Assembly (NCBI GenBank): GCA_026168455.1
Contig: CM047429.1
Location: 32,447,850-32,511,849, forward strand
DNA length: 64,000 bases
From: Theocolax elegans
Taxonomy: Eukaryota > Arthropoda > Insecta > Hymenoptera > Cerocephalidae
Direction of reading: 5' to 3'
The position numbers and the translations under genes were made by a program. Below are positions 22,659 through 34,079 of the stretch, one piece after another (within the stretch, counting starts at the first letter, position 1; every line of letters starts with the position of its first letter). The notes below the pieces were generated by a model. That model worked only from the letters and a program-made list of their open reading frames with translations. It did no database searches and was not told the origin of the DNA.

Positions 22659-23656
22659 TGGGGTATTCCACGTGAATTGGTCCGATCAAAATTTTAATAT
22701 GCACCAAATTTTGGGTACACATTGCAAATATTTCTCAGAATACAGAAAAAAATTTTTAGATACTAGAATTTATTTGCTCATAAGTTATTCTAACCTCAAA
22801 AAGTGAATTTTTCCAAGTTTTTTTCAACACCAGCTGGGTTTACCACTATTTAACTCAAAATCTATCAACTTTTACTATAGAACATTATATGCAACATTCG
22901 TTGCTAATTGTGTCTGGAATTTATTCTTCTGGGTTAGAATTTCTAATTCCAAGGTGAATGTTATATAAACTACATGGCAAGATTCAACTCAAAAAAAGTG
23001 CAAGTTCGCCACAATTGATTTTTTTATCCAAAAGTCTAAAAGAAAGCTTGGAGCAATACCTTTCAAATGGTCTGTAGCATTTTTATGGGCTTCAATTCTG
23101 TAAAACGTTATGATAATTTAAAGAAAGAGAAAAAATTTACAAAAATTAACGTGGTAATTCCTATTTAAATTTTTTAAAAAATTTCGTGTTTCTTTAAATT
23201 ATCATAACTTTTTGCAGAATTGAAGGCCATAAAAATGTTACAGACCATTTGAAAGGTATTACTCCAAGCTTTCTTTTAGACTTTTGGATAAAAAAATCAA
23301 TTGTGGCACACTTGCACTTTTTTCAAGTTGAATATTGACATGTAGTTTATATAACATTCACCTTAAATTTAGAAATGCTAACCCAGAAGAATAAATTCCA
23401 GACACAATTAGCAACGAATGTTACATATAATGTTCTATATTAAAAGTTAATAAATTTTAAGTTAAATAGTGGTAAACCCAGCTGGTGTTGAAAAAAACTT
23501 GGAAAAATCCACTTTTTGAGGTTAGAATAACTTTTGAGCAAATAGATTGCAGTATCTAAAAATTTTTTCCTGTATTCTGAAAAACATTTGCAATGTGTAC
23601 CCAAAATTTGGAGCATTTTAAAATTTTGATCGGACCACTTCACGTGGAATACCCCA
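22659..23656. mobile_element. Q: 998-bp full-length palindromic element in a (TA)n tract
   Basis: Terminal inverted repeat TGGGGTATTCCACGTGAA followed by TGGTCCGATC on the left, mirrored at the right end. The arms pair, with small mismatches, to a centre near 23160. Flanks are TA-repeat on both sides, so a TA or AT duplication cannot be resolved. No coding. The ends resemble neither the CCCT group nor the GGGTGG element. Confidence 0.8.
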
Positions 23657-23784
23657 TATATATATATATCTATAATATATAAATATTTCGCCGACGCCGC
23701 CGCCGCCGCCGTGTCTAAGAATTCAGAATTCAACATATATATATATATATGTTTTATGTGGTATATATATATATATATATATAT
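23657..23784. other. (TA)n with a GC-rich AAATATT-CGCCG module
   Basis: Between Q and G1. It contains AAATATTTCGCCGACGCCG, a GCC run and GTGTCTAAGA, matching the terminal module of the foldback at 42018-48825 and two other places in the window. Otherwise TA repeat. Confidence 0.6.
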
Positions 23785-24482
23785 GGGTGGTTCTCTGTGA
23801 CATCGAAGATGAAAAAAATAAATATTGCTATAACTATGGGAATATGTTTTAGAGGTATCCAGTAGTTCTCCTGAATTTTTTCAGATTTTTTCTGGGCCAT
23901 TATTTTAAGTTACAGAGAGTCAAAGTTGACATTTTAGCACTTTTTTGCATTATATGCCCATTTTCATGAATTTTAAGCTCCCAGGGGATGCATTTTTTAC
24001 TAAAAACATAAGTATGACTTTTTTTGTAAAATTTTCCGAACTTTTCATAAAAAATACTTTTAAAGACATAAATGTAAGCTGTCACACTCTTGTAAGCCAT
24101 TTAAACCTTATAGTGAAAATCAGCAATTCTGCTCCGGACTCTGGTAACCTAATACTGTCTAAAAGATGTCTTTTTATAGTCAGAAACTGCCTAAAAATTT
24201 CCAGAGTGGATCTAAATCATTAAGATCACTTATGGTCAAAATATCCGGGAAAAGTGCCCGAAATATTAATAGAAATGTATATTTGTTGCCTTATAACGAT
24301 GAATCTAGTAGCATGATCATTGCAAAAAAATTTATGCACTTACCTTGGAATGGTAGAAAAGTATCTCCACTTGTTTCAGTATCCATCTAATCCCCTGTAA
24401 GCTGCTAAAAATACAAATATTATTATAAAATTACAAAAAATTAATTTTTAAACATTTATAATGCTGAATTTTTAGTTTTATA

Positions 24483-25431
24483 CCCTGTTGATTACCACGT
24501 GGTTTACCGCGTGGTTGGTCGTGGTTACCACGTGGTATGGGTGTAAATATGATTTTAGAATAATAGTGTAATGGATGCAAATTCGAACAACTTACAGGAT
24601 TGCAATAAAGAATTATATATTTAACCGTATCATTGAAATAAGTAAGGTCAAAAACTTTACGTGGTAAAACTGCGTAGTAAACCACGTAGTAAAACCAAGG
24701 TAGTGGTTACAACGTGATGTTACTTGGGTTGTAATTAAATTATTTATTTAAATATTGTAAGATTTTAATTAAATTATATAATTAACAATAACATAAAACA
24801 ATAATTACAATCTTATGAGTAGTCCAAATTCGTATTTTTTACAATTGCCTGCTAAAACAATTTTTACACTTACCACGTGGTTTCATACCACGTGGTTTTA
24901 CCACGTGGTTTTACTACGAGGTTTACCCTTATCTGGGTTGGTTAAATCTTTTACGATAAGGATAAAAGTGTAATTTTATTAAAATCCTATAAGTAGTCCA
25001 CATTCTTTTTTTAGAATATTCTAAAATAATTTTTACAATTTTACATCGCGGTTTTACCACGCGCTTTTACCACGTGGTTTCACCATACGGTTATATCGCG
25101 TGAAACTTTATGGCTTTATATATTTTATTGTTGCTAATTATATAATTTAATTAAAATATATAATTTAATTACAACCCTGGTAAAATCACTACTGGTTGTA
25201 ACCACACCTTGTAAATTTTTTGACCTTACTTATTTGAATGATACGGTATTAAATATCTAATTTTTTATTGCAATCCTGTAAGTTGTTCGAATTTGCATCC
25301 ATTACACTATTATTCTAAAATCATATTTACACCCATACCACGTGGTAACCACGACGAACCACGCGGTAAACCACGTGGTAAAACCACATGGTAAAACCGC
25401 GTGGTTTACCACGTGGTTCTTTTCAACAGCG
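24483..25431. mobile_element. P4: 949-bp palindromic CCCT element
   Basis: Left end CCCTGTTGA, right end TCAACAGCG (inverse CGCTGTTGA, one mismatch). TA at 24481-24482 and 25432-25433 is the duplication. The sister element G2 has an uninterrupted site at about 39730. The word ACCACGTGGT and variants are reiterated at both ends and in the interior at roughly 12-14 bp spacing. Internal arms pair (24540-24700 with 25200-25340). No ORF. Confidence 0.88.
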
Positions 25432-25762
25432 TATCCCTTACAAGAATTATAATACTAATCTGAAGGACTACTATAAATATATAAACATCATTATTACAAT
25501 AACTGAATATACGTATTTAATACAAAAGATATATAAATAAATCGGATATATAATTATAATGAATAATATGATAACGTGAGAGTGACAAGTTTGTGAAATC
25601 TAAACAATGTATTGCTGAATAATAATAATAATAATAATGTTGATACTTTTATAGTAATCCTTCAGATTAGTATTACAATTCTTGTAAGGGATGTAAAACT
25701 AAAAATCCAGCATTATAAATGTTTAAAAAATAATTTTTTATAATTTTATAATAATATTTGTA

Positions 25763-25790
25763 CTAGCTATGAACGCTCGCTTCGCTCGCG
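25763..25790 (-). terminator. Helitron H1 3' terminal hairpin and CTAG
   Basis: On the minus strand, CGCGAGCGAAGCGAGCG folds as CGC-GA-GC / GAA / GC-GA-GCG, with tandem G.A mismatches and a GCGAAGC tip, 7 nt before CTAG. A subterminal hairpin before CTRR marks the transposition end of Helitrons. Confidence 0.75.
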
Positions 25791-26357
25791 ATTTACATAT
25801 ACTGATGGTATGACAAAATTTTTACATAATTGTGCACAACCATATAACGGAAGTGTCTTATATTTTTGTCATCGAAAAAAGTGTTGTTCCTCAAATGTCT
25901 CAAAAAGTTGTCCATCAATTTGATTGAAATTTTAAGGTTATATTCTTTATCATTTGGGAACTTTATAGTCCTATTTCCAGTTATAATGATATTTACAGGT
26001 TCATAAATACAGTTATTCTTCAACAACTCAAAAACTTGAGGTTCTACAAAAAAATTTAAATCGACGAAATATTCGTTTCAAAATTACAAAACATTTCCTA
26101 TGAAATACTTTGCAATTGGAAACGAATTTCTTAAGATAAACATATAAAAACGCTTAAAAAAATGCTAAATGATCAATAATACACGTATTTTTGTAATAAA
26201 TGAAAAACTTCAAATTCTACATAAAAACTTTATATAGACGAAGTGTTTGTTTTAAAATTCCAAAACTTTTTTCTATTGAACATTTTGCAGTTCGAAAAAA
26301 AATTTGATTAAATATCAAGTATAATTAATAATATATATATCATATTATTATAACATA
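25791..26357. other. Helitron H1 subterminal AT-rich region
   Basis: A 77-codon minus-strand open frame (26026-25793) lies next to the Helitron 3' end. It is not recognised and is probably chance in AT-rich DNA. Nothing else is seen. Confidence 0.35.
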
Positions 26358-26824
26358 ACTAATCGATAAGTATTTTCTACTATGTCACAAATTTGTATTT
26401 TAATTAAATATTTTTATATATTAGGTACTTTATATATTTTATATATGAGATCACTACATAACCGCAAAATATCGACAAAACAATTTGAGTCCGCATAAGT
26501 TCACACATACGTTTATATATTTATATATTATAGTTTATAAATTATATTAATAATTATATAAAAAGTCTATATAATAAATTAATTATTAAATAAAATTAAA
26601 ACAGTTGACAGGATTATAAATCTAATCATATAAATTTGAAAAGGTTATTATATTTTAGGTTATTCGATAGAATAACGTATATAAAACCAAACCAATAACC
26701 CTATATCCAATAACCCAATATCCGGGCTAACCTCTCTACGGATAAATTCACTCTTACTTATAATATTAATGAGGGATGAATCATTCTAAGATCATTCAAA
26801 GGACCGGAGGTCATTTAATATTAT
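26358..26824. repeat. 467-bp direct repeat, left copy
   Basis: Near-identical to 27915-28380, starting ACTAATCGATAAG and ending TTTAATATTAT. It ends in a stem-loop with a TTATAATATTAAT stem (from 26758) and a GGACCGGAGG loop. It abuts the 57-bp minisatellite directly. Confidence 0.9.
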
Positions 26825-27831
26825 GAAATGAAAATAAAGGAAGCTGTAACAAAAAGAGAGGATAAGGTAAAAATGACCAATGAAATGAAAATAAAGGAAG
26901 CTGTAACAAAAAGAGAGGATAAGGTAAAAATGACCAATGAAATGAAAATAAAGGAAGCTGTAACAAAAAGAGAGGATAAGGTAAAAATGACCAATGAAAT
27001 GAAAATAAAGGAAGCTGTAACAAAAAGAGAGGATAAGGTAAAAATGACCAATGAAATGAAAATAAAGGAAGCTGTAACAAAAAGAGAGGATAAGGTAAAA
27101 ATGACCAATGAAATGAAAATAAAGGAAGCTGTAACAAAAAGAGAGGATAAGGTAAAAATGACCAATGAAATGAAAATAAAGGAAGCTGTAACAAAAAGAG
27201 AGGATAAGGTAAAAATGACCAATGAAATGAAAATAAAGGAAGCTGTAACAAAAAGAGAGGATAAGGTAAAAATGACCAATGAAATGAAAATAAAGGAAGC
27301 TGTAACAAAAAGAGAGGATAAGGTAAAAATGACCAATGAAATGAAAATAAAGGAAGCTGTAACAAAAAGAGAGGATAAGGTAAAAATGACCAATGAAATG
27401 AAAATAAAGGAAGCTGTAACAAAAAGAGAGGATAAGGTAAAAATGACCAATGAAATGAAAATAAAGGAAGCTGTAACAAAAAGAGAGGATAAGGTAAAAA
27501 TGACCAATGAAATGAAAATAAAGGAAGCTGTAACAAAAAGAGAGGATAAGGTAAAAATGACCAATGAAATGAAAATAAAGGAAGCTGTAACAAAAAGAGA
27601 GGATAAGGTAAAAATGACCAATGAAATGAAAATAAAGGAAGCTGTAACAAAAAGAGAGGATAAGGTAAAAATGACCAATGAAATGAAAATAAAGGAAGCT
27701 GTAACAAAAAGAGAGGATAAGGTAAAAATGACCAATGAAATGAAAATAAAGGAAGCTGTAACAAAAAGAGAGGATAAGGTAAAAATGACCAATGAAATGA
27801 AAATAAAGGAAGCTGTAACAAAAATATATTA
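26825..27831 (+). repeat. 57-bp minisatellite, about 17.6 units, derived from the Helitron ORF
   Basis: Units of 57 bp appear identical throughout on reading and encode a 19-residue basic/acidic repeat (MKIKEAVTKREDKVKMTNE). The same sequence occurs once, plus a partial unit, inside the Helitron ORF at 29458-29530. It is in frame on three of six frames because 57 is divisible by three, so the 334-codon open frames on both strands are consequences of the repeat, not genes. High identity implies recent expansion or homogenisation. Confidence 0.93.
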
Positions 27832-27914
27832 ATATAACTAATAATATAATCAGTTATATGTTACTTAAATTCCATAATCAGTTTCAGCAATTGAAAGTTC
27901 TGAAATCAAAACAG

Positions 27915-28380
27915 ACTAATCGATAAGTATTTTCTACTATGTCACAAATTTGTATTTTAATTAAATATTTTTATATATTAGGTACTTTATATATTTTTAT
28001 ATATGAGATCACTACATAACCGCAAAATATCGACCAAAACAATTTGAGTCCGCATAAGTTCACACATACGTTTATATATTTATATATTATAGTTTATAAA
28101 TTATATAATAATTATATAAAAGTCTATATAATAAATTAATTATTAAATAAAAATTAAAACAGTTGACAGTATTATAAATCTAATCATATAAATTTGAAAA
28201 GGTTATTATATTTTAGGTTATTCGATAGAATAACGTATATAAAACCAATAACCCTATATCCAATAACCCAATATCCGGGCTAACCTCTCTACGGGGATAA
28301 ATTCACTCTTACGTTATAATATTAATGAGGGATGAATCATTCTAAGATCATTCAAAGGACCGGAGGTCATTTAATATTAT
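27915..28380. repeat. 467-bp direct repeat, right copy
   Basis: Second copy of 26358-26824 with few small indels. The terminal stem TTATAATATTAAT (28314) pairs with TTTAATATTATAA (28370-28382). Between the minisatellite and this copy lie about 83 bp of AT-rich sequence. Confidence 0.9.
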
Positions 28381-28589
28381 AACCTAAAAGTGTGATTTAC
28401 AATTCTTGGCCAAATACAATTTTTGTCATTTGTACGCATAAGTACCTTATAAATTATTAAATTAAATAATCAATATAATAAATTAATCATTGAGTACAAA
28501 TTAAAACAGTCGACAGTATCATAAATTGTAACTTTTTTTAATTTAATAAAATGATAAAAATGTTATATGTAATATATTTAAAAAAAAAT

Positions 28590-28684
28590 GAAGGTCTCGA
28601 ACAGTTTCTAACCCGAGACCTTTTGAATAACAGTTGCATATAGCGTGCGCCTTAACGCTCACGGCTACCGCATCTATACGCTGT
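28590..28684 (-). other. tRNA-like relic (type II, leucine/serine-like)
   Basis: On the minus strand, GTAGCCGTGAGCGTTAAGGC resembles the A-box/D-arm of a leucine tRNA. A GGTCTCGGGTTAGAAACTG stretch and GTTCGAGACC resemble a long variable arm and T-arm. The stem closure is poor and no CCA-ready acceptor is visible. A decayed SINE head or tRNA pseudogene; low certainty. The surrounding 28381-29282 is AT-rich with no other recognised feature. Confidence 0.3.
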
Positions 28685-29284
28685 TAAAATATCAGAACTT
28701 GTATTTAAGTTGTGCCTCCTGGTGTGGGGCTTAGGTTAAGGATTTATTTTTTTTTTAATGTTACTCATTGGAATTTTGGCTTATTTATTAATTTAGAATT
28801 TTAATTAATTTTTTTATAATTTATAAATAAAAAAGAATTTGTCAGATGTTTTGATTGTGGTCATATACTTATTGTCGAGTTCGTACTCCCCGCCGGAGTA
28901 GGAACTAACCTGAATATACTCGAAAGATTTCGCGCATGCTTCATATGCCAGTAATACATAGTCCATTTCTCATAAATGTTTTCTTAATCTTTTAAATAAA
29001 TTTATGATTTTTTAAATATTTTAACGTTGGTTCAATTAAAAATAGAAAAGGTTCAATTAAAAATTTCGAAAATATATTTAGAAATACGTTGATTAGTATT
29101 TTTTTATTGCATATAATTAATATTTACAGGCTGGCGTAAGGGATGTCCGACAATATTTTATTGTTTAACTATTTATTAATTTTTCAATGCATTTAATGTT
29201 TGAGCAAATTAAACAAAGTCTTGATTTATCTTTTGCCAACTTGAGCTAATTAAAATACGTATTAATTTCTTCTTCTTATTTATT

Positions 29285-31070
29285 ATGATAAATACAATAA
29301 GAACTTAAATATTCCTAAAACTTTTTTAGGACTTGTTGATTTAACAGCTGATAATAATCCCAATGAAAAAGAACTTGACGAATTAAAAAATATTAAAATA
29401 TTATCAAATTTAAAGGAATCAGAAAGAAAAAGAGCGTATAAAGAAAAAATGACAGATGAAATGAAAATAAAGGAAGCTGTAACAAAAAGAGAGGATAAGG
29501 TAAAAATGACCAATGAAATGAAAATAAAGGAAGATGAAAGAAAATGAGCGAATAGAGCTAAAATGACGAATGAAATGAAAATAAAGGAAGCTGAAAGAAA
29601 AAGAGCACATACAGCAGAATTGACAAATGAAATGAAAATAAAAGAATTTGATAGAAAAAGAGCGAATAGAACCAAAACGACGAATGAAACAAAAATGAAG
29701 AAAACTGAAAGAAAAAAAACGAAAAAAACAGAAATGACGAATGACATAAAGGTAAATGAAGTAAAGACAAGTAAAATGTATTATAATAGTATGACAATAC
29801 AACTAAAAACAAAACAAAATGAACATAAGAAATTAAAACAAAATAAAAGAAAAGCAAACACAGAATTTGTATATGATACGAAAGATATAAATTCAAAAAT
29901 AGGTTTAATTGCAAATATAGATTTTTTTGAAAACACCATCGAATTAAATTTTTTAGGAAGTTTAAATAATAATTGTAATTTCTGTAAAGCAAAACACTTC
30001 AAGAATGAAATCTCACATGATAAAAAATATACTAACTGTTGTCATAAAAATAAAATATTTTTATTAATGATAACTCATATTTAAAAGAATTAAACAATTT
30101 ATTATTTCAAAATACTTCAATAAGTACAAATTATAAAAAAAATATACGGGGATACAATAATTCTTTTGCATTTGCTAGTTTTGGGTCAAAATTAGTAACT
30201 TTTAATACTCCCGGGCTACAAGTATTAAAGATATGTGGTCAAGTATACCATAATTCATATGCATTACATCCAAATAAAAATGAATTTCCAAAATATGGAC
30301 AATTATATATAATCGACAATGAAATAGCAAATAAATATAGAGCGAAAGATTAAGAAATAGATAAACCTGATATAAATTTATTAAATGAATTATGTAAGTT
30401 TCTAACAACACATAATCCTTATGCAAAAGCATACAAAATGATGTATCAAATGGAAAAAGAAGAGATTAACAGAGCACAAAATAATGACATTACACCACGT
30501 GAAGTAGTTATGTCATTAGTTCGTGACAATTGTGCAACAAATAAGTCATATTTTGCTTCATGCAATGAAGTTGCTGCAGTATATGTAGGAATTGACGGAG
30601 AACCACGAATTGACCGTGATATTCGTATTTATCCTAAATCTGATAAACCACAGATGATAAATATTCTCAGTAAACATCTCGACCCAATGTTATATCCGTT
30701 AATATTTCCTCTTGGTGACCCTGGATGGTGTCCTAATATGAAATGTTTAAAAGCAGATAATAAATATAATAATATTTCAATATTACAATATTATTCATTT
30801 AAATTAAGTATACGTGATGATTTTAATCGTTGTTTAAATTTAAAAAATATATCACAACAATTTATTGTTGACGTATGGACAAGAATTGAAGGATGTCGAT
30901 TATACTATTTGCGCAGTCATCAAGCAGAATTACGAACTGAAATGTATAAAGGATTGATGGATTATGTTTATAACAAAGTAAATATTGAACATTTTAAAAT
31001 AGGGAGATTGATAATATTACCTTCAACCTATATAGGAAGTCCCAGAGCAATACAACAAAATATTTAGATT
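29285..31070 (+). pseudogene. Helitron Rep/helicase protein, N-terminal part
   Basis: Reads through as a decayed polyprotein. A lysine-rich region holds four or five degenerate 19-residue repeats (29440-29720). A zinc-finger-like CNFC, KHF and CCHK block (about 29965-30050), an FAFASFGSKL and QVYHNSYALHPN region, and the Helitron-like N domain (VGIDGEPRIDRDI, YPLIFPLGDPGW, LRSHQAELR, GRLIILPSTYIGSPR) follow. Internal stops and frameshifts are present (29546, near 30070, 30350, 31067). The family protein nicks and rejoins single strands during rolling-circle transposition. Confidence 0.8.
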
Positions 31071-32115
31071 GAATGACTCACTTACAAGTTGATGGAAACC
31101 AGAATATATTTCTCACAATGACATGTAATCCTACATGGAAAAAAATTCAAGAAAATTTGTTACCATATGAAACAGCTATATTTCGTCCGGATTTAATATC
31201 ACGCGTTTTTAATCAAAAAGTTAAAATTTAAAAAAATGAACTTTTAAAAAAAAGTATTTTGGAGAAGTTAAAGGTTAGGTTTATATGATAGAATTTCAAA
31301 AAAGAGGATTACCACATATGCACATGTTAATTTGGTTGCATACCCTATTAAAAAAATTAGTACAAATTTAGTACAAAATCAGTACCGAATTTTACCGAAT
31401 TAGCACAAAATTAGTATAAATTAATCTCCTCATCATCGATGGGTGATGTCCATAACCTCTACAGTTTTTTATCGATTTAAAAAATATATCACAACAATTT
31501 AGTGGTTGACGTATGGACAAGAATTGAAGGATGTCGATTATACTATTTGCGCAGTCATCAAGCAGAATTACGAACTGAAATGTATAAAGGATTGATGGAT
31601 TATGTTTATAACAAAGTAAATATTGAACATTTTAAAATAGGGAGATTGATAATATTACCTTCAACCTATATAGGAAGTCCCAGAGCAATACAACAAAATT
31701 ATTTAGATTGAATGACTCACTTACAAGTTGATGGAAAACCAGATATATTTCTCACAATGACATGTAATCCTACATGGAAAAAAATTCAAGAAAATTTGTT
31801 ACCATATGAAACAGCTATATTTCGTCCGGATTTAATATCACGCGTTTTTAATCAAAAAGTTAAAATTTAAAAAAATGAACTTTTAAAAAAAAGTATTTTT
31901 GGAGAAGTTAAAGGTTATGTTTATATGATAGAATTTCAAAAAAGAGGATTACCACATATGCACATGTTAATTTGGTTGCATACCCTATTAAAAAAATTAG
32001 TACAAATTTAGTACAAAATCAGTACCGAATTTTACCGAATTAGCACAAAATTAGTATAAATTAATCTCCTCATCATCGATGGTGCTGATGTCCATAACCT
32101 CTACAGTTTTTATCG
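30839..32115 (+). repeat. 637-bp tandem duplication inside the Helitron Rep
   Basis: 30839-31475 and 31476-32115 are near-identical and include the Rep segment with DVWTRIEGCRLYY and the HUH motif (LPHMHMLIWLH), plus the first 130 bp of P5. The copies differ by single-base indels. The duplication postdates the P5 insertion because both copies carry the P5 left end. Confidence 0.88.
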
Positions 32116-32755
32116 TTCACAGGGCAGTGCTGCAGCTGTTTCCAAATGCCTAATATATTTTCTGTTTTCAATCTTCCAAATTTTTTATTTATACAAAAAT
32201 AAGAAATAAAGAAATTTCTTTACTCTTTGTATAAAATTTTTATCAAATTGTATAGACTATTTTTTTTACAGATTATATACAGATTTTATACATATTGTAT
32301 ACAACCAATATTGTATACTATTTGTATAAAATAAATTCTATACATTTTGTATACAATCTGTATACTATTTTTTTACGTGGGTTGTACGGTTTGCATTTTT
32401 CTTTATCTAGTACACGACATGAAATACAAAATTGAAATAGTATTCCCATAAACTTAATACAAATTTAGTACAAATTTAGTACAAATTTAGTACAAATTTT
32501 GTACAAATTTTGTACAAATTCTGTACAAATTCTGTACAAATTTAGTACAAATTCTGTAAAAATTTAGTACAAATTTTGTACAAATTCTGTACAAATTCCG
32601 TACAAATTCCGTACAAATTTAGAACTGTGAATTCGGACTTTTTAGGTACGAATTTTGTACAAATTTTGTACGAATTTTATACTAATTTTGTACTAGTTTA
32701 GTACCAAATTCGGTACTGATTTTGTACTAAATTTGTACTAATTTTTTTAATAGGG
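31983..32755. mobile_element. P5: 773-bp CCCT element inside Helitron Rep
   Basis: Both ends read CCCTATTAAAAAAATTAGTA inward and remain identical for about 50 bp. TA flanks (31981-31982, 32756-32757) are the duplication. Ignoring P5 and one TA, the Rep frame continues directly after the HUH motif. GTAC-centred 12-bp repeats (TTTAGTACAAAT type) fill both ends and form about fifteen tandem units at 32455-32625. The interior also has TTGTATACAA dyads. A truncated left end (31343-31475) sits in the duplicated segment. Confidence 0.92.
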
Positions 32756-32757
32756 TA

Positions 32758-34079
32758 ATGATGATAAATTACGAGATGTTGATCAAATTGATTCTCTTAT
32801 AAGTGCAGAAATACCTGATGACATTAAATATCCTAGATTATACAATATAGTAAAAAATAATATGATACATGGTCCTTGTGGAATGCAAAATAAAAATAGT
32901 GTATGTATGAATGAAGATAAAACACGCTGTACAAAAAAGTTTCCTAAACCATATGTTGAACAAACAAATTTTAATTCAGATGGTTATCCTTCTTATCGCC
33001 GAAGAAATAATGATAATAGTTTTGTCGTGCCATATAATCCATATTTATTATTATTGTTAGAATGTCATATTAACATAGAAATATGAAATACAATAAAAGT
33101 TATAAAATATTTATTTAAATATTTTTATAAGGATCCTGATACTGCTTTTGTAAAATTCACAATGGAAGCCATTAATGATGATATGGATAAAAATAATGAA
33201 GAGATATATAATTATGATGAAATATCACAACATTTGTCTACTAGATATGTATGTGCACCGGAGGCTATGTATCGTATCTTGGAATTTAAATTACATCAAC
33301 AATCTTATGCTATTATAAGATTACCTGTTCATAAAGAAAATGAACAGTATATGTTTTTTCAAGAAGGACAACAAAATACATTCATTGATAAAAATATAGA
33401 TACAACATTAACATCATGGTTTAAATTAAATAAAGATGACGAGAATGCAACACAATATCTATATACAGAAATTCCTTATCATTATGTTTTTAATAAAAAA
33501 ATTAAAGCATGGACTAAAAGAAAACAATTGAATAAACCTATTATAAGTAGAATCTATTTCGTAAATCCAAATAAACGTGAAACATTTTTCTTACGACTAT
33601 TATTATTACATGTACGAGGTGCAAAATCATTTGAAGATATCCGAACTGTAAATGGTATAGTTTACGTTACGTATGAAACTGCTTGTTTATCGAGAGGTAT
33701 TATTAGTACTGATGATGAGTGGGATAAATGTTTAGCAGAAGCTGCAGTATTCAAATTTCCTAAATCTATGTGCAAACTATTTGCATTTATTCTTGTATTT
33801 CAAACACCAATTAATGCTTTGGATTTATATAATAAATATAAGATTCATTTTATGGATCCAAATTTATCAGAATTTGAGGGTGAAAAAAAAGCTTTGTATA
33901 ATATTGAAAAAATCTTATTGTTACATGGAATGAAATTAAATGATTTTCATTTACCTAATATGGATAATTATGAAGTAAATAAAGAGTATGATGATGAATT
34001 AGATATACATGATCATATTAATACCTTAGAAACTTTAATAAATTCTTTAACATTTAATCAAAGAAAATATATGATTTAA
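32758..34079 (+). pseudogene. Helitron Rep C-terminal part with catalytic tyrosine region
   Basis: Follows P5: DVDQIDSLISAEIPD, HGPCG, CTKKFPKPY, YRRRNN, VVPYNPYLLL, then a stop at 33084 and, in the next open stretch, KYLFKYFYKDPD, the tyrosine-containing helix that attacks DNA in Helitron Rep. 33162-34079 continues as the linker domain (EISQHLSTRYVCAPEA, FFLRLLLLHVRGAKSFEDIRT) common to Helitron proteins. It ends with FNQRKYMI before the helicase. Confidence 0.85.

Noticed and set aside
25435..25690. The G1 core (and 39735-39987 in G2) starts CCCTTACAAG and ends CTTGTAAGGG, like a sixth CCCT element with an AT duplication.
   Set aside because: The inverted repeat continues outward beyond these ends (TTTTAGTTTTAC / GTAAAACTAAAA), so CCCT lies inside a larger palindrome and no empty site supports a separate element.
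26825..27831. Regular repeats resembling a CRISPR array.
   Set aside because: Units are contiguous with no unique spacers, and the context is eukaryotic.
26811..27832. Three open frames above 320 codons on both strands.
   Set aside because: All follow from the 57-bp repeat, whose length is divisible by three and which lacks stops in several frames. No gene is implied.
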